Positions 1 through 6,614 of a stretch of 12,736 bases of DNA are shown in pieces; positions within the stretch are counted from its first letter, which is position 1; the number at the start of each line of letters is the position of its first letter. The position numbers and the translations under genes are program-made. The stretch comes from JAAGZL01 sp964628835 (GTDB lineage: Bacteria > Pseudomonadota > Gammaproteobacteria > Chromatiales > Chromatiaceae): contig CAZVME010000086.1 of NCBI GenBank assembly GCA_964628835.1, positions 1 through 12,736 on the forward strand. The letters are read 5' to 3'. The notes beneath the pieces were generated by a model, which did no database searches, had not been told where the DNA came from, and was given only the letters and a program-made list of their open reading frames with translations.

Positions 1-1050
1 GATGTGGAATGGATATATGGCGTTGGCCTTATAGGTATACTTCATGGCGGCAATACGGCTGGCAGATGCATCTGGTGAATTCAGGCCGCCGTGAGCATAG
101 ATTAAGATATGCTTGTATTTTGCCGTGTTGGCGACGAGTTGTGCCGTCTGCTCAATATCCTCAGCGGTACTCCAATAGCGACCACTGGTTTTATACTTCC
201 CATCGTCAACATGGATAAAATGCCCGGCGATATTGGCCCGGGGTACACTCGATTTTTTTGTTTTATCCGATACTTCGCTGGCAAGGCGCGAGGAGACGGT
301 CTTTTTGCCGAATATCTGTGGGGTTGGGAGCGCCTGTCGAAACACCCAGGCATCCATAACATTCTCAACCCAATCCTCGTAGCTCCAGAGCGCCACGCCG
401 TTATCACCCCAACTCTTTCCCCAGGAGTTTTGAATCCAAAAACCCTTGTCGTTATAGCCCACAATAATAAAGGCGTGGCCGCCGGTGGGCTTGTCATGAT
501 GTTCTATCTGCCCATTGTCTGGGGCATTCCAACCCTTGTGAACCTTGGCAGACACGGCAATTACACCGGCTTCATTTAGTGCAGCATGAAAGTCACTGAT
601 AACAGGCTTGATCCTATAGTATGCGCCGATGGTGTGGTTGCGGGCATTCTTTGCTGCAGCAATGGTTAGTTCGCCTTTATTGGCCCCCATACGATAAGGC
701 CAGTATTCCTCTTCACAGACCCCCATATTCTTCCAGCCTTGAATGGCCCCACGCAGGCTTGAACCGTCATACTCTTCACCAGGCCATTCATCATTCCGCT
801 TCGCCATCTCATACAGCATGCGTGGGCTGACTACGGTGTCACATTGGGTGCATTGGTTGAGTATGTTGATGGCGGCGGCCACCGCAAACCCGGTACAGGC
901 GCCCTCACTTTTTTGGTCGAGAATATTTCTTCTGGTATGGACTGCCGGATCAATAAAATCCTTTAGACAGGTAAGTGCTGGCTGGTAGATCCAGTCACGT
1001 GAATCAGGTACATCGGGTTGGGTATTTGTAATCCTTTTAGAACTTGCCAT
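1..1050 (-). CDS. Papain-like (C1A) cysteine peptidase with C-terminal alpha/beta-hydrolase-like extension, partial at its C-terminus
   Basis: The frame is open for 350 codons from the ATG at 1050 and runs off the left edge without a stop. The start is fixed by a strong AAGGAGGA Shine-Dalgarno 6-8 bases upstream. Papain-family catalytic landmarks are all present: oxyanion Gln46 and nucleophile Cys52 in QKSEGACTGFA, His192 in GGHAFIIVGYN, and Asn208 in IQNSWGKSWGDNG. There is no propeptide and no signal peptide, so the enzyme is either cytoplasmic or exported by a non-Sec route. After a linker (about residues 240-310), residues 314-324 read HILIYAHGGLN, which resembles the first core strand and the HGG oxyanion turn of alpha/beta hydrolases. 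The rest of that domain lies outside the window. The peptidase call is firm from the motifs. The second-domain call is inference from one motif. Substrate and pathway are unknown. Confidence 0.9.
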   Translation of the reverse strand, partial: MASSKRITNTQPDVPDSRDWIYQPALTCLKDFIDPAVHTRRNILDQKSEGACTGFAVAAAINILNQCTQCDTVVSPRMLYEMAKRNDEWPGEEYDGSSLRGAIQGWKNMGVCEEEYWPYRMGANKGELTIAAAKNARNHTIGAYYRIKPVISDFHAALNEAGVIAVSAKVHKGWNAPDNGQIEHHDKPTGGHAFIIVGYNDKGFWIQNSWGKSWGDNGVALWSYEDWVENVMDAWVFRQALPTPQIFGKKTVSSRLASEVSDKTKKSSVPRANIAGHFIHVDDGKYKTSGRYWSTAEDIEQTAQLVANTAKYKHILIYAHGGLNSPDASASRIAAMKYTYKANAIYPFHI

Positions 1051-1492
1051 TCTCTTCCTCCTTGTTGTTATCCTCCAGCTGTATGTAACCAGGTATGAAG
1101 TATCCCTGTTTATCTGGAGAGAAATCTACGATGAGTGGGCTGAGCTTTCGGTTGGTTATTCGTTCTGTGAGTAACTATAGGCTGAAGATATGTAATCTAC
1201 AGATATTATTTGGCCCCCTCAACTCTGCCTATGGTTAATTGTATCCAGGTTAACCACCGCCTCTGGCGGTGAGATATTAAAAGGCCTTGCCGTTCCCGTG
1301 CACAGTGCAGGGAACAAGTGGAATTTTTGCAGGAGAATGAGTTTGTTCACCTGTGGGAGTGGTGACCTGGCACGATGGGGTTGGCAATCAGCCTATCATA
1401 TTCCTTCGGCGCGCTGCGCACCTCCCACAGGCTAATTGATGGGTGGGCCTTTTGGCCCTAGTGACTATTCATTATTTCAATGAGTTGGAGTC
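1051..1492. other. Non-coding stretch upstream of the peptidase
   Basis: No credible gene is seen on either strand. The stretch holds a small perfect hairpin at 1255-1271 (CACCGCC, loop TCT, GGCGGTG), the 82-bp inverted-repeat unit listed separately, and a 5-bp GGGCC/GGCCC hairpin with a TTTT loop at 1445-1458. The promoter of the minus-strand peptidase should lie near its left end, but I see no convincing -35/-10 pair. Confidence 0.5.
1350..1431. repeat. 82-bp unit bounded by 10-bp inverted repeats
   Basis: CCTGTGGGAG at 1350-1359 is matched by its exact reverse complement CTCCCACAGG at 1422-1431. The interior contains a further self-complementary patch (GGCGCGCTGCGC region, about 1408-1419). 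The form resembles an intergenic REP- or MITE-like unit. Whether it occurs elsewhere in the genome cannot be told from one copy. Confidence 0.45.
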
Positions 1493-1618
1493 TTAGACCG
1501 GCAGAATGCTGTCATTGGCGCCAAAAATTGCAACAGCTTTGTCTATGGCATTTGGGTCAGTATCCGGTATCCACTGGCCATAAACGCGTGCAATCATTAT
1601 CTAGTCTGAGTGCCCCAT
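1493..1618 (-). pseudogene. C-terminal remnant of a phage-type tyrosine recombinase (integrase)
   Basis: Read from 1618 downwards, the frame gives MGHSD, then a TAG at 1601-1603, then IMIARVYGQWIPDTDPNA and a tail ending in the TAA at 1493-1495. The sequence MGHSDW followed by a YG-x-WIPD segment is the standard C-terminal catalytic patch of lambda-type integrases: the Gly-His of box II and the Tyr nucleophile in VYG. In intact relatives the TAG position is normally Trp, so TGG to TAG is the likely change. The N-terminal and central parts are missing. Upstream of 1618 similarity fades within about 10 codons. This is a dead relic of an integrated element and belongs to a different integrase subfamily from the fragment at 7822-7941. 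Confidence 0.8.
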
Positions 1619-1801
1619 TTGTTGTCGTCTCCATGGTCTGGGGAGCATCAAGGTAGGGGGTGCTGTTGGTAAACTGGCTGTGCGTTGAATAACTGCTTCG
1701 CTGGTCATATATTAAAGTACCTTTTTGCGTTTGGTCTAGATAGACTTGATATAGCTGTTTGGTTTGGTAACAGAGTTTACCGGTATACAGAAGAGGTGAT
1801 T
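1619..1801. other. Leader region of the patatin lipoprotein gene
   Basis: No gene is seen here. An in-frame upstream extension of the patatin frame exists from 1685, but it lacks a lipoprotein signal at its N-terminus and has no ribosome site, so it is taken as untranslated. An AAGAGGTG Shine-Dalgarno sits at about 1791-1798 just before the ATG at 1802. A GATATA at about 1749-1754 could serve as a -10 element, with a poor -35. Confidence 0.4.
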
Positions 1802-3145
1802 ATGTTAAGAACCATCCTGCTGAGTTTCATTATTGTGATGATTTCAGGGTGTGCATCCTATGGTGTCGTGGAGAACTTGCCCAAAGAAGTGTCGGGTGCC
1901 GGTGATGAATACTCTTTCTTAACATGGCAAAAGGGTGAGAAGCGTGCGGACGAGCTTGCAATATTTCTCAGCTTTTCCGGCGGGGGTACTCGGGCGGCTG
2001 CCTTTTCATACGGTGTTCTACAAGCGTTGCGTGACACTAATGTGAGGGTCGATAGGAAGTCGACGCGTCTCCTGGACGAGGTCGACCGCATCAGTGCAGT
2101 ATCCGGAGGAAGCTTCACGGCAGCCTATTACGGTCTTTATGGTGACAAAATCTTCGAGGACTTCGGGGAAGTTTTCCTTCGGCGCGACGTAGAAGGCGCT
2201 CTATTTAAAGGATTATTCAATCCACTCCGGTGGTTTAGCAAGAAGGGCCGCACTGACATGGCCGTGGAATACTACGAGGAAAACGTATTTCACCGCGCTA
2301 CTTTTGCAGACATGATGCAGCCGGGTCGTCCACAGATTGTGATCAATGCCTCTGATCTTGGCCATGGCGTACGTTTTTCTTTTATTCAGGAATACTTCAA
2401 CCTGCTCTGCTCCGACCTGAAGTCATATCCTGTAGCGCGCGCTGTTACCGCATCTTCTGCCGTTCCCATCCTGTTCAATCCGGTCGTGGTTGAAAACCAT
2501 TCGGGTTGTGATACCACCAAGCCAGACTGGTTGGTGGCGGCGGAGAAAAGGGCGCAAGGTGACCCTGAGCTAGCGTTGACAATTGCTGGCCTGTCGAACT
2601 ACCTCGATAAAGATCAAGTCAAATATGCTCATCTGGTAGATGGTGGCATTACTGACAACCTGGGATTGCGCTCCCTTTACGATATCGTAACATTGGCTGG
2701 AGGCGCAAAGGAAACTCAGAAGATACTCCAAAAACAATCGCCGCAGCGCATGGTGATTATTTCAGTGAATGCTGCTACTGACTCAGGGCCGGAGATGGAC
2801 AAGAGCAACAAACTACCTTCTCTAGAGGAAACTGTTGCTGCGGTAACAGATGTGCAACTCAACCGCTATAATGCGGCAACCTTACGGCTAATGGAGCGCC
2901 GCTTGGCCCACTGGGCGAAAGAGATATCAACTCCGGAAAGGCAAGTAACACCCTATTTCATCCACATTAGCTTCAAAGATGCACAAGATCCAGCGTTGCG
3001 CCTGTTCTTTGACCAGCTACCAACCAGTTTCTCTCTTACCGACGAACAAGTGGACAGATTGATCCTGGCAGGACATAAACTGTTAGGCAAACATCCTGAA
3101 TATCGTCGTCTTGTGGCTGATCTGAATAACGACTCATGGCAATAG
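1802..3145 (+). CDS. Patatin-like phospholipase, lipoprotein
   Basis: This 447-residue protein probably hydrolyses acyl esters of phospholipids or related lipids. The start at 1802 is chosen because it follows a good ribosome site and places a classical lipoprotein signal at the N-terminus: MLRTILLSFIIVMISGC, lipobox ISGC, lipidated Cys17. Ala at +2 predicts the outer membrane. Patatin motifs follow in order: glycine-rich oxyanion loop SGGGTR at residues 59-64, nucleophile elbow with Ser101 in AVSGGS, and the catalytic-dyad Asp280 in LVDGGITDN. A C-terminal helical segment of about 150 residues follows. Lipoprotein patatins of this length are common in Proteobacteria and differ from cytoplasmic CapV-type defence patatins, which lack a signal peptide. 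It is encoded divergently from the cysteine peptidase, 750 bp away, with decayed DNA between, so no operon link is shown. Activity and substrate are inferred from family only. Confidence 0.92.
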   Translation: MLRTILLSFIIVMISGCASYGVVENLPKEVSGAGDEYSFLTWQKGEKRADELAIFLSFSGGGTRAAAFSYGVLQALRDTNVRVDRKSTRLLDEVDRISAVSGGSFTAAYYGLYGDKIFEDFGEVFLRRDVEGALFKGLFNPLRWFSKKGRTDMAVEYYEENVFHRATFADMMQPGRPQIVINASDLGHGVRFSFIQEYFNLLCSDLKSYPVARAVTASSAVPILFNPVVVENHSGCDTTKPDWLVAAEKRAQGDPELALTIAGLSNYLDKDQVKYAHLVDGGITDNLGLRSLYDIVTLAGGAKETQKILQKQSPQRMVIISVNAATDSGPEMDKSNKLPSLEETVAAVTDVQLNRYNAATLRLMERRLAHWAKEISTPERQVTPYFIHISFKDAQDPALRLFFDQLPTSFSLTDEQVDRLILAGHKLLGKHPEYRRLVADLNNDSWQ

Positions 3146-3362
3146 TGAGGGCAAACAGGGCTGGACTTACCTAGTTCTTTTTACCTCGCAGGCTACGTCT
3201 CAATAGCCCTGCGCAGCTGGATCCGCGCAAGCTATGCACGCGTTGGAATAGATGTTTGCTCACCCCTTCGGGGCCACGTTCGCTCAGCTCAGGCGTTCTG
3301 CGACACCTTTGGTGTCTTGTCAAATCAGCTACGATGATTCGTAATTCCTGCCCCAAAAACGC
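3146..3362. other. Intergenic region with several small hairpins
   Basis: No gene is supported. Simple hairpins include CCCC-TTCG-GGGG near 3262-3273 and GACACC-TTT-GGTGTC at 3302-3316. The short open frames across 3171-3519 have no ribosome site and no recognisable protein. The composition is like a multi-hairpin intergenic repeat. Confidence 0.4.
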
Positions 3363-3390
3363 CAAAGGGTCGCCGAATGGCGACCCTTTG
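3340..3390 (-). terminator. Strong Rho-independent terminator, minus strand
   Basis: A 12-bp perfect stem CAAAGGGTCGCC (3363-3374) / GGCGACCCTTTG (3379-3390) closes a 4-base loop. Read on the minus strand the stem is followed by GGCGTTTTTGGGG, a T-run typical of an intrinsic terminator. On the plus strand no T-run follows, so it does not terminate the patatin gene well. No intact minus-strand gene now feeds into it. Immediately upstream on the minus strand is the ssrA-like 3' end. Confidence 0.8.
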
Positions 3391-3394
3391 TTGG

Positions 3395-3417
3395 TTGGTG
3401 GAGGCGGTGGCGGGAAA
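3395..3417 (-). other. ssrA (tmRNA) 3'-end-like sequence, possible attachment-site relic
   Basis: The minus strand reads CCCGCCACCGCCTCCACCA just before the terminator. Proteobacterial tmRNA genes characteristically end in CCCGCCGCCTCCACCA or a close variant, so this differs by a 3-base insertion. The AT-rich DNA further upstream on the minus strand (3418-3500) is not tmRNA. Islands often integrate at the ssrA 3' end and leave a short 3'-end copy at the far boundary, which would explain a tmRNA tail plus terminator without the gene. This is inference from a short match. Confidence 0.35.
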
Positions 3418-3501
3418 CGTTTGCAAATTCCATTTACATATTATAGTTTTTTAACTATTTGTTTTATATATATAAAAAAGTTATTCGGGTTCGGTTTCTC
3501 T

Positions 3502-3527
3502 CGTACATTGTATGGCTAAAATGTACG
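3502..3527. repeat. 26-bp palindrome with 8-bp arms, recombinase- or operator-like
   Basis: CGTACATT at 3502-3509 and AATGTACG at 3520-3527 are exact reverse complements with a 10-bp spacer. Length and arm spacing are close to a resolvase crossover subsite (about 28 bp), and a serine-resolvase HTH remnant lies about 215 bp away. It could equally be a repressor operator. Confidence 0.4.
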
Positions 3528-3658
3528 CCCTTAAGCATGTTCTATATGCGACGTCGAAAAAGGTGAAGATGCTACTAGTTGATTAAGAGTTCGGTTTCAC
3601 AGGCTTGGGTTCAATGGAAAAGTAGGGGGGGTTGAATAGAACCCTAGGTTATGGGGTA

Positions 3659-4029
3659 ATAAGGGCCTACTTTTCTTAGTTTTTGTTCGTTTGAAGTTGC
3701 CGCTGGCGTTACTCGTATCGTTAGGTCGACAGGCTCCTTTCGGCAGGAAAGAAACAGACCCTAAAGTAATTGATACAGCTAAGAGACTCATAGGCGAAGG
3801 GATGTCCAAAGCTGACGCAGCAAAACAGTTAAAGATAGGCCTCAGCACCCCCTACAAACACTTGAATGAGGACTCCAAATTATTAGGTCGTAGCTTAAGA
3901 AGAAAGAACCATATATTCCCGATAGACTGTTTTTGCTGGATTGAGTTTCTTGCTCTTTCGACCAACCGCTCTTGACCCACACCCTAAGCGTTAACGCCCT
4001 GAGTTATCCATGAAAAGTAGGCGCCTTAT
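3659..4029. mobile_element. 371-bp segment bounded by 17-18-bp inverted repeats
   Basis: ATAAGGGCCTACTTTTC at 3659-3675 is the reverse complement of GAAAAGTAGGCGCCTTAT at 4012-4029 except for one extra base in the right copy. A partial third copy, GAAAAGTAGG, lies at 3617-3626 in the orientation of the right copy. The segment encloses the resolvase HTH remnant. No flanking target duplication is evident. It looks like a small non-autonomous or internally deleted element. Confidence 0.45.
3742..3867 (+). pseudogene. Serine resolvase/invertase C-terminal HTH remnant
   Basis: Residues encoded here run GRKETDPKVIDTAKRLIGEG, then MSKADAAKQLKIGLSTPYKHLN. This matches the C-terminal DNA-binding helix-turn-helix (HTH_7) of Tn3-type resolvases and invertases, where a GRK/GRP linker precedes an ALLAEG-M-S-x-xEVA-x-x-L-G-I-S-x-STLYRYL-like helix pair. 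The usual Leu after ST is Pro here. The catalytic N-terminal domain (Ser nucleophile, about 120 residues) is absent, and the frame upstream to 3691 shows no resolvase similarity. It is a decayed fragment. The open frame continues past the HTH to 3975 without recognisable content. Confidence 0.72.
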
Positions 4030-4126
4030 GTTTTAGGGCCGAAGCTAAGTATCAGCAAGAGGGACGGAACTAAAGTGCCACAACGATTGTCTCTGTGTTC
4101 AATTGCCTAGCCCAAAGAGCCCATGT

Positions 4127-5020
4127 ATGTCACGACAAAATCGTTATCTTGCCGCAGCTATTTTTTTCGCCATCTCAGCGGTGACGGTTCACCTATTCGA
4201 TCTGGATGATCGAGCCTGGTACCTGTGGCTTGACTGGAAAACCCCACAGGCTTCTAAACACAATGCTCTCTGGTTGCCGCACTATGAGGTAGACGTGGAG
4301 GCTATGGTCATCAAGGGGGTTGATGGGAACCTCTCCGGTATCACTTTTAACTCGGACAGCGGCAGTTTCTGGGTAATTATCAATCAACCTCAACAATTAA
4401 TAGAACTCGACAAAGACTTGAAGCCATTAAGACTCATTGAACTTGAAAACTTCGCCGACACTGAAGCTATCGCCTATGCAGGTAATAGCACTTATATCAT
4501 TGCTGACGAACGCGATCAGTCGATAGTCGTGGCCCCTATTAATCAGGCAACCCAATCACTGAATAAAGATGAACTTCACCATCTGACTATCAACATCGAT
4601 GGCAATAGCAACAAGGGGTTGGAAGGGGTGACCGTGGATTACGAGAAACAGACCATATACGCGGTTCGCGAGAGAGACCCTATGAGATTGATAAGTGTTA
4701 AAGGAATATTAGATAAGAAGCCTGGAATCAATGTCGAGTTTCCTCCAGGTATTGATGTCGGTGATTTGTACATGGATGACCTCTCGGGACTGCATTTTGA
4801 CTCAGGAACTGGCCATTTACTGATTCTCAGTGACGAATCGAAGATGCTGGCTGAAGTGGACCTACAGGGCAATAAGATCAGTTACATGGACTTGGATGTG
4901 GGCTTTAACAATTTGAAATATGCTATACCTCAGGCCGAAGGGGTGACTCTGGATGCGGATAACAATCTGTACATCATAAGTGAACCTAATCTGATATATC
5001 GCTTTAGAAAAGCTGACTAG
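4127..5020 (+). CDS. SdiA-regulated (YjiK-like) membrane-anchored beta-propeller protein
   Basis: This 297-residue protein has an N-terminal membrane anchor at about residues 6-23 (YLAAAIFFAISAVTVHLF) followed by a periplasmic-side domain. The latter has the repeated blades of the SdiA-regulated/YjiK family: NLSGITFNSDSGSFWVI, GLEGVTVDYEKQTIYAV, DLSGLHFDSGTGHLLIL and AEGVTLDADNNLYIISEP, ending IYRF. The length fits YjiK (about 290 residues). Function is not established; the family was named for LuxR-type SdiA control in enteric bacteria and has acidic, calcium-site-like loops. An in-frame TTG at 4103 is possible, but the ATG at 4127 gives a standard N-in anchor. The ribosome site (AAAGAG, 4117-4122) is weak. 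It stands alone, between the IR-flanked relic and the IS3 remnant. Confidence 0.85.
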   Translation: MSRQNRYLAAAIFFAISAVTVHLFDLDDRAWYLWLDWKTPQASKHNALWLPHYEVDVEAMVIKGVDGNLSGITFNSDSGSFWVIINQPQQLIELDKDLKPLRLIELENFADTEAIAYAGNSTYIIADERDQSIVVAPINQATQSLNKDELHHLTINIDGNSNKGLEGVTVDYEKQTIYAVRERDPMRLISVKGILDKKPGINVEFPPGIDVGDLYMDDLSGLHFDSGTGHLLILSDESKMLAEVDLQGNKISYMDLDVGFNNLKYAIPQAEGVTLDADNNLYIISEPNLIYRFRKAD

Positions 5021-5080
5021 ACGTCTTATGTGACGATCAGGTGAAAATTCATAGAATAACCGGCTTTTTGTTGGTGGGCT

Positions 5081-5344
5081 TCACCACTTTTTTGAGAGCA
5101 CATCCTTCATGGCTTCAACTTCAAGCAGTTTGTCAGCTAAAAGCTTTTTGAGCTTGTTGTTTTCCGATTCCAGTTCACGTAATCGCTTGGCTTCATTAAC
5201 CTCCAGGCCGGCATATTTGCCGCGCCAGTTGTAAAACGTCCCTGTCGAAATACCAAGATCACGACAGATATCATCAACCCTAGTGCCTGCCTCATTCTGT
5301 TTGATGGCCCTAATAATTTGTTCTTCTGTATATCGTTTCTTTAT
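5081..5344 (-). pseudogene. IS3-family transposase OrfA remnant
   Basis: The minus strand encodes KKRYTEEQIIRAIKQNEAG, then RVDDICRDLGISTGTFYNWRGKY and a leucine-zipper stretch (LRELESENNKLKKLLADKL), ending DVLSKKW and TGA at 5081-5083. This is the full 87-residue IS3-family OrfA: helix-turn-helix plus oligomerisation zipper. The codon at the expected ATG (5342-5344) is ATA, and no other standard start lies nearby, so it is probably not expressed. The programmed -1 frameshift heptamer AAAAAAG survives at 5087-5093. After it the orfB frame continues VVKPTNKKPVIL and stops, so the DDE catalytic part of OrfB has been deleted. The remnant abuts the SdiA-regulated gene. Confidence 0.87.
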
Positions 5345-5388
5345 TTTGAGGTCTCCCTTTTGATAGAATATCTGGAAATCTTATCGTG

Positions 5389-5418
5389 GTCATGGTGCTA
5401 AATACGGGGGAAAGGTCA
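5389..5418 (-). repeat. Putative left terminal end of the IS3-family remnant
   Basis: On the minus strand about 45-75 bases upstream of OrfA the sequence begins TGACCTTTCCCCCGTATTTA. IS3-family ends start with TG, lie 40-80 bases before orfA and often carry a run of C residues, so 5418 is a plausible element boundary. The partner end has gone with orfB, so the repeat cannot be confirmed here. Confidence 0.45.
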
Positions 5419-5549
5419 AGCGCGAACTATAGAGGGCTTAGCGTTGATAATACCGTCCTGTTAGCAGGTAGTTTTCTTAACAGGAGTAGTACATATATAT
5501 AGCGGATATTACGCCAGCACTTTATTTAAGATGGTATGACATATAATTA

Positions 5550-5717
5550 TTAAACAGTCTCCCGGAAACTAAGATCCTCGACAGTTGAAGTAAAGGTATT
5601 GAGACCATTATTTGGGGCATATTTGTAATCCACATCAGTTGTAATACAGTAACCTAGATCAATAAGTTGCTCATGAAATAGGTTATGTATTTTGAGGGCA
5701 TCATCGGTTGCCAGTTA
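5550..5717 (-). pseudogene. Tail of an unrecognised broken gene
   Basis: Between a TAA at 5715-5717 and a TAA at 5550-5552, the minus frame reads LATDDALKIHNLFHEQLIDL, then GYCITTDVDYKYAPNNGLNT and ends SFRETV. The 54 residues have protein-like composition and codon use, and the frame upstream of the stop looks similar for a few residues (NLKQY). I do not recognise the family. It is most likely the C-terminus of a gene cut by the adjacent events. The gap to cytochrome b561 is only 27 bp. Confidence 0.35.
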
Positions 5718-5744
5718 ATACTGCTTTAAATTGTTTGATAACAG

Positions 5745-6251
5745 CTATTTACCAGGCATCATGCGAGTAACTAAACCGTCTTTAAGGAACAATTGATGGT
5801 ATAGCGCTGCTAAAAAATGAATGGCAATCAGCCCCATGGCGATGCGAGACAACAGGCCATGAATTTTGCGCGGTATGTAATTGAAGAAGTCCTCAGGTAA
5901 TGTGCCGTTACCAAATACCGCATCAAATGCTCCACTTTGTAGTGACAACATAACACCACTTATGACAAGAAGTAACACAACAATATTCAACGCTATATGA
6001 CCAGCGTTGGCGAGTTTGCCACCTAATGTTATGTCAGGCTTAGGCGAACGTTTTTTTAGAATCATACGAACAACTACTAGGATTCCAGCTAATCCGCCCA
6101 GGATCGTATGAATGCGAAGATTGGCAATTTTTTCCATGGTATTTGGCAGATCTGCTAGTACCAGGCTACCAGTGATAAGCAAGAACAGGATAACCAGCAC
6201 TGATGCCCAGTGCATGGCGATTTGCGAGCTTGTATAGCGAAAAGTACTCAT
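5745..6251 (-). CDS. Cytochrome b561 family di-heme membrane protein
   Basis: This is a 168-residue, four-helix integral inner-membrane cytochrome b that passes electrons between quinol and periplasmic or cytoplasmic partners. Helices lie at about residues 14-33, 48-66, 82-103 and 131-152. Histidines in family positions are His14 (MHW), His48 (RIHTILG), His85 (AGHIALN), His131 (KIHGLLS) and His145 (AIHFLAALYH); the heme ligands should be among these. The start has an AGGA ribosome site 9 bases upstream. Length is close to the usual 175-185. It is co-directional with the Spy-like gene but separated by 363 bp and a terminator, so it is probably its own unit. Its partner is unknown. Confidence 0.92.
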   Translation of the reverse strand: MSTFRYTSSQIAMHWASVLVILFLLITGSLVLADLPNTMEKIANLRIHTILGGLAGILVVVRMILKKRSPKPDITLGGKLANAGHIALNIVVLLLVISGVMLSLQSGAFDAVFGNGTLPEDFFNYIPRKIHGLLSRIAMGLIAIHFLAALYHQLFLKDGLVTRMMPGK

Positions 6252-6570
6252 TATTGTTTTCCTAAGTTGATTTTAGTTGCGGCTATTTTAAACAAATATA
6301 AAAGAGAGCAGAAAATTATTGTGTTACAACAAATATGAGCCGGTAAATATTTCTCACAACATAAATTATACAATCCAGCGTCTTCTGTATTATTTATACC
6401 GAGGCTGCGTATAAGTAGGTGACCTTGACTTAATTGTCCCTCATATCTATGACATCCTTTCGACTTTCTTAAGGAAGAGACTTAAATGCCATGAAGATGC
6501 TCTCGGATTATATGCCTATATCAGCTATCTCTGACGGTCCGTTTCGATCACAGCCTAATCGTTATAATCT
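6252..6570. other. Intergenic stretch upstream of cytochrome b561
   Basis: The stretch is AT-rich DNA with no credible gene on either strand. It should carry the b561 promoter; no clear consensus pair was found. Confidence 0.4.
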
Positions 6571-6603
6571 ACACAAGACCACACTTTATGTGTGGCCTTG
6601 TGT
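6571..6603. terminator. Hairpin terminator after the Spy-like gene
   Basis: ACACAAGACCACA (6571-6583) pairs with TGTGGCCTTGTGT (6591-6603) with a single mismatch, giving a 13-bp stem and a 7-base loop. It sits 12 bases beyond the stop of the Spy-like gene, on whose strand it would act. A T-run is short on both sides, so efficiency is uncertain. Confidence 0.65.
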
Positions 6604-6614
6604 CCTTTAAGTTA

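Noticed and set aside
102..579. Open frames of 131 and 156 codons on both strands within the peptidase
   Set aside because: They are shadows. The frame from 1050 shows clear papain motifs through this interval and stays open to the edge.
1685..1801. N-terminal extension of the patatin frame by 39 codons
   Set aside because: It has no ribosome site and would bury the lipoprotein signal. The ATG at 1802 has both.
1802..3145. CapV-type CBASS effector patatin
   Set aside because: The protein has a lipoprotein signal and no cyclase, HORMA or Trip13 neighbour, so an anti-phage CBASS role is not supported.
3171..3519. Short frames on both strands
   Set aside because: They span terminator and hairpin DNA, with no ribosome site or recognisable protein.
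3395..3800. A full tmRNA gene on the minus strand
   Set aside because: Only the last ~20 bases resemble ssrA. The DNA before it is AT-rich with no tag frame or tRNA-like 5' end.
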